DNA of 64,000 nt from NCBI RefSeq assembly GCF_004114915.1, contig NZ_CP022219.1, positions 5,176,501-5,240,500 on the forward strand, given 5' to 3'. This document shows positions 51,355 to 61,299 of this stretch, in pieces. The position numbers and the translations under genes are program-made. Positions within the stretch are counted from its first letter, which is position 1, and each line of letters starts with the position of its first letter. The stretch comes from Bradyrhizobium guangxiense (GTDB taxonomy: Bacteria; Pseudomonadota; Alphaproteobacteria; Rhizobiales; Xanthobacteraceae). The notes under the pieces are model-generated. The model searched no databases and had not been told where the DNA came from. It saw nothing but the letters and a program-made list of their open reading frames with translations.

Positions 51355-52578
51355 ATGATGTCGATGTATTATCAGGCGTTTCAGAACCACATGGACCTGA
51401 CGGCGCCGTGGCGCGCGGGAGCCTCGTCCGCGCTCAAATTCCTCAATCTGGTGCCGCAGGGCACGTCGGATCAGGTGGTCGGCCGGCTGTCGGCCGCGCT
51501 GGAGCTGATCTCGCGCTCCACCCTCACCTATCACCGGCCGGCCTACGGCATCGACAGCGTGACGGTGGGAAACCGCGAAGTGGCCGTCACCGAGGAGATC
51601 GCCTACGCGACGCCGTTCGGCTCGCTGCTGCACTTCAGGAAGGACGGCGTGGGCGAGCAGCCGCGCATGCTGCTGGTGGCGCCGATGTCCGGCCATTTCG
51701 CGACGCTCCTGCGCGGCACCGTGAAGACGCTGCTGCAGGACCACGACGTCTACATCACCGACTGGCATAATCCGCGCGACATTCCGCGCAGCGAGGGCCG
51801 CTTCGGCCTCGACGACTACACCGAGCATCTCATCGACTTCCTCGCGCAGCTCGGCCCGCGCCCCCACATGGTCGCGATCTGCCAGCCGTCGGTGTCGGCG
51901 CTCGCAGCCGCCGCGATCATGTGCGAGGACAACCATCCCTCGCGCCCGGCCACACTGACGCTGATGGCGGGCCCGATCGACACGCGCATCCAGCCGACCA
52001 AGGTCAATGACTTCGCCAAGAGCAAGCCGATCGAATGGTTCGAGCGCAATTTGATCAACTACGTGCCGGTGCAGTGCCGCGGCGCGCTGCGCAAGGTCTA
52101 TCCCGGCTTCGTGCAGCTCACCGCCTTCGTCTCGATGAATCTCGAGCGCCACATCAAGCAGCACATGGACCTCGCCAACCACATCGCCAAGGGCGAGAAG
52201 GAGAAGGCCGCCACCATCAAGACCTTCTACGACGAATATTTCGCCGTGATGGACCTGCCCGCCGAGTTCTACATCGAGACCGTGCGCGACGTATTCCAGG
52301 AGCATTTGCTGCCGCAGGGCAAGCTGATGCATCGCGGCCGCACCGTGAACACCAAGGCCGTCAGCCGCATGGGGCTGATGACGGTCGAGGGCGAGAAGGA
52401 CGACATCTGCTCGATCGGCCAGACGCTCGCCGCCCAAGACCTCTGCACCGGCGTGCGCGCCTATCGCCGCGTCCACCACATGCAGGCCGGCGTCGGCCAT
52501 TACGGCGTGTTCTCAGGCCGGCGCTGGAACAACGAGATCTATCCGCTCTTACGGGATTTCGTGCACGTCAATTCGTGA
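51355..52578 (+). CDS. phaZ: Intracellular poly(3-hydroxybutyrate) depolymerase
   Basis: A 407-residue protein matching PhaZ of rhizobia: MMSMYYQAFQNHMDLTAPWR at the start, the nucleophile region VAICQPSVSALAAAAIM with Cys (about 180) in place of the lipase Ser, DITDWHNPRDIP-like (VYITDWHNPRDIPRSEG) and the C-terminal GVGHYGVFSGRRWNNEIYPL with the catalytic His. It has no signal peptide, as expected of an intracellular enzyme acting on native polyhydroxybutyrate granules. Two adjacent ATGs (51355, 51358) are possible starts. It stands alone, convergent with the ABC ATPase gene. Confidence 0.94.
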   Translation: MMSMYYQAFQNHMDLTAPWRAGASSALKFLNLVPQGTSDQVVGRLSAALELISRSTLTYHRPAYGIDSVTVGNREVAVTEEIAYATPFGSLLHFRKDGVGEQPRMLLVAPMSGHFATLLRGTVKTLLQDHDVYITDWHNPRDIPRSEGRFGLDDYTEHLIDFLAQLGPRPHMVAICQPSVSALAAAAIMCEDNHPSRPATLTLMAGPIDTRIQPTKVNDFAKSKPIEWFERNLINYVPVQCRGALRKVYPGFVQLTAFVSMNLERHIKQHMDLANHIAKGEKEKAATIKTFYDEYFAVMDLPAEFYIETVRDVFQEHLLPQGKLMHRGRTVNTKAVSRMGLMTVEGEKDDICSIGQTLAAQDLCTGVRAYRRVHHMQAGVGHYGVFSGRRWNNEIYPLLRDFVHVNS

Positions 52579-52592
52579 GGCGAACGGCAACC

Positions 52593-54461
<1,869 letters not shown>

Positions 54462-54470
54462 GCGATTGCC

Positions 54471-55397
54471 CTAATAGCCGCGCGTGCGATCAACCAGCCC
54501 CGGCAACTCCTCGCCGCGGCGGTGGCGTGCGATGACGTCGAGCACGAAGTCGACGGCCGTGTCCGGCGTGGTCATGCTGGCATTGTGCGGCGTCAGCAGG
54601 ATTCGCGGGTGGCTCCAGAACGGATGGCCAGAAGGCAGCGGTTCGGGATCGGTGACGTCGAGCACCGCACCGGACAGCGCGCCATTGGCGAGGGCTGCGA
54701 GGAAATCAGCCTCGACCAGATGCGGGCCACGACCGACATTGACGAGCCCCGCACCGCGCGGCAGGCGCGCGAACAGATCGGCGTTGAGGATGCCGCGGGT
54801 CTCATCGGTCAGCGGCAGCAGGCAGACGAGGATGTCGGCCTGCGCGAGAAACTCCGGCAAGGCGTCGGCGCCGGCGTAACAGGTCACACCGTCGATCTCG
54901 CGCGGCGAGCGATTCCAGCCGAGCAGCGGAAAGCCGAATGCCTTGAGGCGATCGAGCACGGCCTGGCCGAGCTGGCCCAGCCCCATCACGCCGACACGCC
55001 GCCGCTTGGCCGGCGTGATCCTGATCTCGCGCCAGACCTGCTCCTTCTGCTGATTGATCAAGTGCAGGAGGTCGCGATGCAGGGCCAGCACGGCCATGGT
55101 GACATATTCCACCATGGTCTCGGCAATGCCGGGCTCCAGCATCCGTACCAGAGGGATGTGCGCCGGCACTTTCGTGGTATCGAACTGGTCGACGCCTGCG
55201 CCCACCGAGAAGACCAGCTCGAGATTGGGGAACGTCGTCGCAATATCCTCCGGCGGCACCCAGGCCACGAGATAGCGGATATCGGCGGGTTCGCCGATAT
55301 CCGGCCAGAGCCGGAACGGCACATCAGGCGCGCGCTCGGCGAAGAATGTCGCCCACTCGGCGCCACGCACCATGTTGGCCTTGTAGAGAACCGTCAT
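54471..55397 (-). CDS. ghrA: Glyoxylate/hydroxypyruvate reductase A-type dehydrogenase
   Basis: A 308-residue D-2-hydroxyacid dehydrogenase of the GhrA type: GVMGLGQLGQAVLDRL (about 137-152) is the NAD(P) site, the Arg in VNVGRGPHLVE, Glu in DVTDPEPLP and His in LLTPHNASM form the catalytic set. GhrA reduces glyoxylate, hydroxypyruvate or other 2-ketoacids. Its place between the FAD oxidase and the ATPase in one operon suggests that it handles the 2-ketoacid produced by the oxidase. The exact substrate is inference. It starts 7 bases after the oxidase stop. Confidence 0.85.
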   Translation of the reverse strand: MTVLYKANMVRGAEWATFFAERAPDVPFRLWPDIGEPADIRYLVAWVPPEDIATTFPNLELVFSVGAGVDQFDTTKVPAHIPLVRMLEPGIAETMVEYVTMAVLALHRDLLHLINQQKEQVWREIRITPAKRRRVGVMGLGQLGQAVLDRLKAFGFPLLGWNRSPREIDGVTCYAGADALPEFLAQADILVCLLPLTDETRGILNADLFARLPRGAGLVNVGRGPHLVEADFLAALANGALSGAVLDVTDPEPLPSGHPFWSHPRILLTPHNASMTTPDTAVDFVLDVIARHRRGEELPGLVDRTRGY

Positions 55398-55404
55398 GCG
55401 GCCC

Positions 55405-56733
55405 TCAGAACGGGCTGACCGGCGCCAGGCGCCGGCCGTCGATCATGCGCTTGTGGCTGTAGGCGGCGGGATCGACCAGCGGCGTCGCGCCGGTCACGAT
55501 GTCGGCGGCGAGCTTGCCGGCGGCGGGGCCGATGCCAAAGCCGTGGCCGGAGAAGCCGGTCGCGAGGAAGAAGCCCGGCAGCGCATCGACCGGCGAGATC
55601 ACCGGAATGGTATCCGGCGTGCAATCGATGGTGCCGCCCCAGGCTTCCGCGATCTCGATATCCTTCAATTCCGGATTCGCCTTGATCAAGGAGGCCAGCG
55701 CGGCATTGACCAGCGACATGTCGGGCGCGGGATCACGCACGCGCTCGGCCTCGAACGGCGACGGCTTGTCGAAGCTCCAGCTGGTGCCGCGCGCGATCTG
55801 CTCGAAGAACGACTTGCCGAACGAGAGCTTCAGCCCGTTCTTGCGATGCAGATAGGTCGGCCAGAAGGTACGCGCGTAGCGGAACAGGTCGGGCGACAGC
55901 TCGACCGTGCCGCGGTTGCGCAGCGCCAGCGTGAAGCCGCCGTCGAGGCGGCGACGGATGCAATAGAAGTCGGTGCCGAGCGCACCCGAGGTGATCTCCG
56001 GTCCCGGCGTGGTCCGGCATGCGGTGGCGTTGACGAGTCCGATCGGCAGCTCGATGCCGTGGCGGCGGCAGAACAGCGACGACCACGCGCCGCCGGACAG
56101 CAGCACGGCTTGGGTGCGGATGATGCCCTTCTCGGTGACGACGGCGCTGACGCGGCCGCCCGTCGTCTCCAGCCCGCGCGCCGCACAGCCCTGATGGATG
56201 GTGACGCCATGTTTGCGCGCGGCCGTCGCCAGCGCCGGCACGGCCATCGACGGCTCGGCGCGGCCGTCGCTCGGCGTGTGCAGACCGCCGACCCATGTGT
56301 CGGTATTGCCGGGCATCCGCTCGGCGACCTCAGCCGGCGTCAGGACGGTGGAGTGAACCTGCATCTCGCGTGCGACCGCGGCCCAGCGCTCCCAGCTGGC
56401 AAGCTCGTCCTTGCTCTTGGTCAGGAACAGCACGCCGGTGCGACGGAAGCCGGCATCGACGCCGGCGTCGTTCTGCATGTCCTCCCACAACCGTAGCGCC
56501 TCGCGGGCGAGCGGGATCTCCTCACGCGCGCGGCCCTGCTGGCGGCACCAGCCCCAATTGCGGCTCCACTGCTCGCCGCCGACATGGCCCTTCTCGACCA
56601 GCGCGACGGACAGGCCCTTCTTCGCGAGATGATAGGCCGCGGACACGCCGATCACGCCACCGCCGATGACGACGACGTCCGCCTGCGCCGGCAGGCGTTC
56701 ATCGCTATTGATTCGGTTCAGCGGCGGGGGCAT
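55405..56733 (-). CDS. DAO-family FAD oxidoreductase (amine or amino acid oxidase)
   Basis: A 442-residue protein with the FAD site ADVVVIGGGVIGVSAAYHLA (about 18-37), the GG motif region QWSRNWGWCRQQGR (about 52-65) and a C-terminal FAD segment GHGFGIGPAAGKLAADIVTG. Members oxidise N-alkylated or D-amino acids, opines or polyamine derivatives, giving a carbonyl and a free amine. It has no signal peptide. In an operon with a peptide-type importer and a ketoacid reductase, it probably oxidises the imported compound. The start ATG at 56733 follows the dppC-type stop by 40 bases. Confidence 0.9.
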   Translation of the reverse strand: MPPPLNRINSDERLPAQADVVVIGGGVIGVSAAYHLAKKGLSVALVEKGHVGGEQWSRNWGWCRQQGRAREEIPLAREALRLWEDMQNDAGVDAGFRRTGVLFLTKSKDELASWERWAAVAREMQVHSTVLTPAEVAERMPGNTDTWVGGLHTPSDGRAEPSMAVPALATAARKHGVTIHQGCAARGLETTGGRVSAVVTEKGIIRTQAVLLSGGAWSSLFCRRHGIELPIGLVNATACRTTPGPEITSGALGTDFYCIRRRLDGGFTLALRNRGTVELSPDLFRYARTFWPTYLHRKNGLKLSFGKSFFEQIARGTSWSFDKPSPFEAERVRDPAPDMSLVNAALASLIKANPELKDIEIAEAWGGTIDCTPDTIPVISPVDALPGFFLATGFSGHGFGIGPAAGKLAADIVTGATPLVDPAAYSHKRMIDGRRLAPVSPF

Positions 56734-56773
56734 GGGACACTCCTGGCATTCAGTTCGGTCGAGTTCTTGCTCG

Positions 56774-57649
56774 TCATGGGATGTTCATGCGCGGATCGAG
56801 CGCATCGCGCAGGCCGTCGCCGAGAAAGTTGAAGCTGGTCACCGCGAGCGTGATGGCGAGGCCCGGCGCGATCGCGAGCCACGGCGCGCTGGTGAGATAG
56901 ATCTGTGCGTTGTTGAGCATGTTGCCCAAGCTCGCGGCGGGCGGCTGGACGCCGTAGCCGAGATAGCTGAGATAGGATTCGAGCAGGATCGCCTTGGCGA
57001 CGTTCAGGGTCGCCGCCACCACGATCGGCGCGATCGCATTTGGCACCAGCTCGCGGAACATGATCCGCAGATTCGACGAGCCGAAGGCGAGCGCGGCAAC
57101 TGCAAACTCGCGTTCCCGCAGCGAGCGCACCTGGGCCTCGACGACGCGGGCGACCCACATCCAGGCCGTTGCCGCGATCAGCACGGTGGTGGTGAGGAGA
57201 CCGGGCTCGGTGAGCGCGGCCAGCGCCAGCAGCAGGAAGATGGTCGGAAAGCACAGCACCGCATCGAGGAGCCGCATCAGCACCGCGCCGACCACGCCGC
57301 CATAGAAGCCGGCAAAGGCGCCGACGACGATGCCGACCGCCATCGCGATCACCATCGCGACGAAGCCGATCGTGAGCGAGACGCGCGCGCCCATCATCAG
57401 CCGCGCCAGCACGTCGCGGCCGAGTTCGTCGGTGCCGAGGATATGCGCGCCCGAGAGCGGCGGCGCGAACCGCTTCATGATGTCGATATAGGTGTCGTCG
57501 AACGGCAGCAGATATGGGCCGAACACCGAACCGAGCACGAGCACCACGATGATCACCGCACCCGCGAGCGCGAGGCGATGCCGATGGAAGCGCCGCCAGG
57601 CGGCCTGGCCGGGCGCAAGCTGAACGGTGGAGAGGGCTGCGGTCGCCAT
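56774..57649 (-). CDS. Peptide-type ABC permease (DppC-like)
   Basis: A 291-residue inner-membrane protein: an N-terminal helix (about 26-48, LALAGAVIIVVLVLGSVFGP), the DppC-type periplasmic part with LGTDELGRDVLARLMMGARV, and an EAA loop VAALAFGSSNLRIMFRELVP. The final segment is the conserved GDGLRDALDPRM. It forms the channel together with the DppB-like subunit, whose stop lies 3 bases upstream. The start ATG is 57649. Confidence 0.92.
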   Translation of the reverse strand: MATAALSTVQLAPGQAAWRRFHRHRLALAGAVIIVVLVLGSVFGPYLLPFDDTYIDIMKRFAPPLSGAHILGTDELGRDVLARLMMGARVSLTIGFVAMVIAMAVGIVVGAFAGFYGGVVGAVLMRLLDAVLCFPTIFLLLALAALTEPGLLTTTVLIAATAWMWVARVVEAQVRSLREREFAVAALAFGSSNLRIMFRELVPNAIAPIVVAATLNVAKAILLESYLSYLGYGVQPPAASLGNMLNNAQIYLTSAPWLAIAPGLAITLAVTSFNFLGDGLRDALDPRMNIP

Positions 57650-57652
57650 TGC

Positions 57653-58603
57653 CTAGCCCACCCGGATGCGCGGATCGACGACGGCATAGAGGATGTCGGC
57701 GAGCAGCGAGCCGATCAGTACGATCGCCGCCGAGAACATCAGGATGCCCATCACCACGGGATAGTCGCGATAGCCGATGGAATCGAGGAACAGCCGGCCC
57801 ATGCCGGGCCAGGTGAACACGGTCTCGGCGACCAGCGCGCCGCCGAGCAGCGTCGGAAGTTGCAGTCCGGCCACCGTGATCATCGGCAGCAGCGCGTTGC
57901 GAAGCGCGTGCACCGTGAGAATGCGCCATTCCGGCATGCCTTTGGCGCGCGCGGTGCGGATGTAGTCCTGGTTGATGACCTCGAGCATGGAGGAGCGCAT
58001 GAAGCGGCCCCACATCGCAGTCTCGACCAGCGCCAGCACCACCGCCGGCGCGATCAGGTGATGCATGAGGTCGAGCAAGGAGCCGTCGCCAATGGTGTGC
58101 CGGTTGCCGGCCGGCAGCCAGCCGAGCTTCACCGAGAACACGTAGATGGTGACGAGGCCGAACCAGAAGGTCGGGATCGACAGCGCGATCATGGCGCCCA
58201 CGGTCGCAAGCGTGTCGAACAGCGAATAGCGACGCAGCGCGCCAAGGATGCCGATCCAGCAGCCGAGCAGCACCGCGAGGATGGTCGCCGTCACCATCAG
58301 CTCCAGCGTGGCGCCGAGATGCGAGGAGATCACCGACAGCACCGCCTCGCCGTCGCGATAGGACTTGCCCCAATCACCCCGCACCATGCGGCCGAACCAG
58401 TCGAGATACTGGATCGGCAGAGGACGATCGAGGCCGAGCTGCCTGGTGACGCGGTCGAGATCCTCCTGCGTCATCTGTGCGGACACCGCGAACTGGGAGA
58501 GCGGCCCCCCGGGCGCCAGATGCAGGATGGCAAAGCCGATCGCGGAGACGATCACGAGCAGCATGATCGCCTGTACCAGGCGGTTGACGACGTAACGGAC
58601 CAT
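57653..58603 (-). CDS. Peptide-type ABC permease (DppB-like)
   Basis: A 316-residue inner-membrane permease with six predicted helices; the first opens MVRYVVNRLVQAIMLLVIVS, the DppB signature LGLDRPLPIQYLDWFGRMVR is near 55-75, and the EAA loop is RTARAKGMPEWRILTVHALR. It pairs with the DppC-like subunit. It starts 27 bases after the stop of the binding protein gene. Confidence 0.93.
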   Translation of the reverse strand: MVRYVVNRLVQAIMLLVIVSAIGFAILHLAPGGPLSQFAVSAQMTQEDLDRVTRQLGLDRPLPIQYLDWFGRMVRGDWGKSYRDGEAVLSVISSHLGATLELMVTATILAVLLGCWIGILGALRRYSLFDTLATVGAMIALSIPTFWFGLVTIYVFSVKLGWLPAGNRHTIGDGSLLDLMHHLIAPAVVLALVETAMWGRFMRSSMLEVINQDYIRTARAKGMPEWRILTVHALRNALLPMITVAGLQLPTLLGGALVAETVFTWPGMGRLFLDSIGYRDYPVVMGILMFSAAIVLIGSLLADILYAVVDPRIRVG

Positions 58604-58630
58604 CTCAGGCGATCCGACCAGCCCGAGACA

Positions 58631-60319
58631 TCAGGCCCAATACCATTCGCGGATATTCCAGCAGTTGATGGAGGTGTTGATGTTGGGACGGAAGCCTTGC
58701 AGCCCCTCCTTGACACCCTCGGCGATAAAACCCTGGAACAGCGGCAGGATGGCGAGGTCGTTGCGGATCAGCTTCTGCAGATCGCCATAAATGGTCTTGC
58801 GCTGCGCGAGCTCGAACTGCTTGGCGCCTTCGGCGAGCAGACGATCCGCCTCCGGGCTCCTGTACTGATAGGTGTTGAAGCCGCGGCCGCCCTTGGCGGG
58901 AATGGCACTCGAGCCGAAGCGCGGCGTCACGTCGGGGTCACTGCCGAGCATGAAGTTCACGGACACCAGCACGGAGTTGAACTTCGACTGCTGCCAGAAC
59001 TCGCCCCAGATCACCGCCGCCGGCATGTTGTTGACGCGCATCGCAGCGCCGATCGCGCGCCAGTCCTGGATCAGGAGCTGCTGGGTCTGCTCGCGGACCG
59101 CATTGCCCGACGTCGTCGAATTGGTGAATTCGAGCTTGACGCCGCCCTTCTCGCGCACGCCGCCAGCGCCGCGCGTCCCCCCCGCCGCATCGAGCAGCGC
59201 GTTGGCCTTGGCGGGATCGTATTTGTGCTGCGGCAGACCCTGCTGGAACGACCAGGCCTGCTGCGGCACGAAGCTCTCGGTCTGCGTCGGCAGGCCGTAG
59301 TTCAGCGCGTCGATGATCGCCTGCTTGTTGATGGCGAGATACAGCGCCTCGCGCACCGCGCGATCGGCAAAGGGGCCGAATTCCAGATTGGGCGCGATGT
59401 GCTCCACCGAAGACGTCGAGGAAACGAAGATCTTGCGGCCCTTCAGCGTCTTCGCCTCCTGCACGAAGTTCGGCAGAATGCCCTGCAGGCCGGTGTAGTC
59501 GACCTGGCCGGTGCGGAACTGGGTGTAAAGAACGGTGAGGTCCGGAATGTACTTGAAGACGACGCGTTCGACGTAAGGTCCCTTGCCGTGATAGCCGGCA
59601 TGGGCATTCAGCTGGATGTGATCGCCCGGCACGCGCTCGGCCCAGCGGAACGGCCCGGTGCCGACGGGTGCGTTGTGGAACGGCGTGGAATTCGGATCGG
59701 ACACCTTCTCCAGGATGTGCTTAGGCACGATGAAGGTGAGCGACAGGATCGACATGTAGGGCGAATAGGGAGCCTCCATTCGCCAGTGGATCTCGTCGGG
59801 CGCGACGACCTTGATGTCCTTGACGAGACTATGGCCGACGCGGTTGCGGACGCGGAAATCGGGATTGTTGATCAGCTCGAGCGAGAACTTGACGTCCTCG
59901 GCCGTGAAGGCGGTGCCGTCGTGCCACTTCACGTCATTGCGCAGCTTGATCTTCCAGGTCAGGCCGTCCGCCGACAGGCCGCCATTCTCGATGGTCGGGA
60001 CCTCGCGGGCGAGGTCTGGGACGAACTTGCCGTCGGGCTCGATGAACCAGAGCGGCGAGAACACCTGCCACCAGATGCCCTGATCGACCTCGATGCCCGG
60101 CATCAGCGGATGGAAGACGGTCGGCTCCTGCGACAGCGCCGCAATCACCTGTCCGCGCGGCTTGTCCGGCGGACTGGTCGGGCGTTCGGTCTGGGCAAAG
60201 GCGCTGCCTGACAGCGTCCATCCCGCCGCGGCGCCGGCGCCGAGCTGAAAGAACTGACGGCGATTCGGAATGCCGAGATGCAGCGCCCCAACGCCGAGCT
60301 TGCCGGTGTCGTCTGCCAT
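58631..60319 (-). CDS. Peptide-type ABC transporter binding protein with Tat-like signal
   Basis: A 562-residue precursor of the SBP_bac_5 family. Its signal has the twin-arginine pattern NRRQFFQLGAGAAAGWTLSG, cut near residue 43 (AFA-Q), so it is probably exported folded. The mature protein has LTWKIKLRNDVKWHDGTAFT (with the conserved WHDG) and the C-terminal lobe. The ATG at 60319 has GGAGAG upstream; an in-frame ATG at 60430 would overlap the divergent promoter. It is the first gene of the six-gene operon and is divergent from the XRE-cupin regulator, with a likely operator between. Ligand unknown: oligopeptide, opine or amino-acid derivative. Confidence 0.9.
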   Translation of the reverse strand: MADDTGKLGVGALHLGIPNRRQFFQLGAGAAAGWTLSGSAFAQTERPTSPPDKPRGQVIAALSQEPTVFHPLMPGIEVDQGIWWQVFSPLWFIEPDGKFVPDLAREVPTIENGGLSADGLTWKIKLRNDVKWHDGTAFTAEDVKFSLELINNPDFRVRNRVGHSLVKDIKVVAPDEIHWRMEAPYSPYMSILSLTFIVPKHILEKVSDPNSTPFHNAPVGTGPFRWAERVPGDHIQLNAHAGYHGKGPYVERVVFKYIPDLTVLYTQFRTGQVDYTGLQGILPNFVQEAKTLKGRKIFVSSTSSVEHIAPNLEFGPFADRAVREALYLAINKQAIIDALNYGLPTQTESFVPQQAWSFQQGLPQHKYDPAKANALLDAAGGTRGAGGVREKGGVKLEFTNSTTSGNAVREQTQQLLIQDWRAIGAAMRVNNMPAAVIWGEFWQQSKFNSVLVSVNFMLGSDPDVTPRFGSSAIPAKGGRGFNTYQYRSPEADRLLAEGAKQFELAQRKTIYGDLQKLIRNDLAILPLFQGFIAEGVKEGLQGFRPNINTSINCWNIREWYWA

Positions 60320-60404
60320 GTCCCACTCTCCGTTTCCGCACGCGGCACCGTCTCCCGCGCCCCGAGACCCCGGCAAAGGGACAGGAGTGGGCTTTAGTGC
60401 TTCT

Positions 60405-60424
60405 AAATTTTTCTGCCAAAATTT
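60405..60424. promoter_or_regulatory. Candidate operator between the transporter operon and XRE-cupin gene
   Basis: AAATTTT (60405-60411) and AAAATTT (60418-60424) form an inverted repeat with a 6-base spacer in an AT-rich stretch, unusual for this GC-rich window. It lies 86 bases from the binding-protein start and 115 bases from the XRE start, where a divergent promoter is expected. Confidence 0.5.
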
Positions 60425-60538
60425 CATCACGACTAAATACAGCTGTCAATCGCATTGCTAGTATGCGCGACGTCTTCACTCCGACTGAAGCCTCGGCCCG
60501 GTGCGGCCGCGGCTCAAGATGATGCATGGGAGAGCGGC

Positions 60539-61171
60539 ATGGATGGTCGCGGCGACACGAACAGTCTGAAGGACGCTCCGACGACCGAGCCCGACGATGC
60601 GGTCGACCAGCGCCTCGGCGAGACCGTGCGGCTGCTGCGTCAGCGCGCCGGCCTGTCGATCCAGGACGTCGCCAACAAGACCGGCCTGTCCACCGGCATG
60701 ATCAGCCAGCTCGAACGCGCGCGCGCCATGCCGTCGATCCGCACGCTGCGCCTGCTCAGCATCGCGCTCGACGTTCCCATCTCCTATTTCTTCGAGACCA
60801 GCGTTCCCACTGATGCGCCGCGCTACATCGTGCGGAAGAACGCCAGGCGCCTGCTGCGGCTCACCGCCAGCGGCGTGGTCAAGGAAGCCCTCACCCCCGA
60901 AGGCAAAGGCCAGCTCGAGCTCTACGAGCTCACGCTTAACCCGGGCGCCTCCTCCGGAACCGACTTTCTGCAGCACACCGGCGAGAAGGCAGGCTACATC
61001 CTCTCAGGCAGCCTGCGGCTGTGGCTCGACAATCAGGCCCACGTGCTGGAAGCCGGCGACAGTTTCCGCTTTCCGAGCATCGTGCCGCACATGTTCGACA
61101 ATCCGACCCAGCAGGCCGCGCGCGTGATCTGGGTGACGACGCTGCACCAGACCGACTCGCCCGCAGGTTGA
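60539..61171 (+). CDS. XRE-family regulator with C-terminal cupin domain
   Basis: A 210-residue protein: helix-turn-helix at about 26-82 (LRQRAGLSIQDVANKTGLST, then GMISQLERARAMPSIRTLRL) and a cupin at about 125-205 (PGASSGTDFLQHTGEKAGYI, then LSGSLRLWLDNQAHVLEAGD). Regulators of this layout (PuuR-like) bind a small molecule in the cupin and control catabolic operons. It is divergent from the transporter/oxidase operon and probably represses it. The ATG at 60539 has GGGAGAG upstream; the frame opens at 60455. Confidence 0.9.
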   Translation: MDGRGDTNSLKDAPTTEPDDAVDQRLGETVRLLRQRAGLSIQDVANKTGLSTGMISQLERARAMPSIRTLRLLSIALDVPISYFFETSVPTDAPRYIVRKNARRLLRLTASGVVKEALTPEGKGQLELYELTLNPGASSGTDFLQHTGEKAGYILSGSLRLWLDNQAHVLEAGDSFRFPSIVPHMFDNPTQQAARVIWVTTLHQTDSPAG

Positions 61172-61299
61172 GGCGATCGCCGCCTGGTACCGCCGGAAAT
61201 TGCCCCTCGACGCCGTCACGCGGAGTCTGTAGCTCACATCAAGCGGCCCCTCGACCCGGGCGGTCGATGCGGTGCGCGGCTTGCGGTTGGTGTGACACC

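Noticed and set aside
56666-60211. A very long plus-strand open frame (over 1100 codons)
   Set aside because: It is antisense to four well-supported transporter and oxidase genes and its translation is Arg/His/Asp/Gly-rich without domains, as expected of the opposite frame of GC-rich genes.
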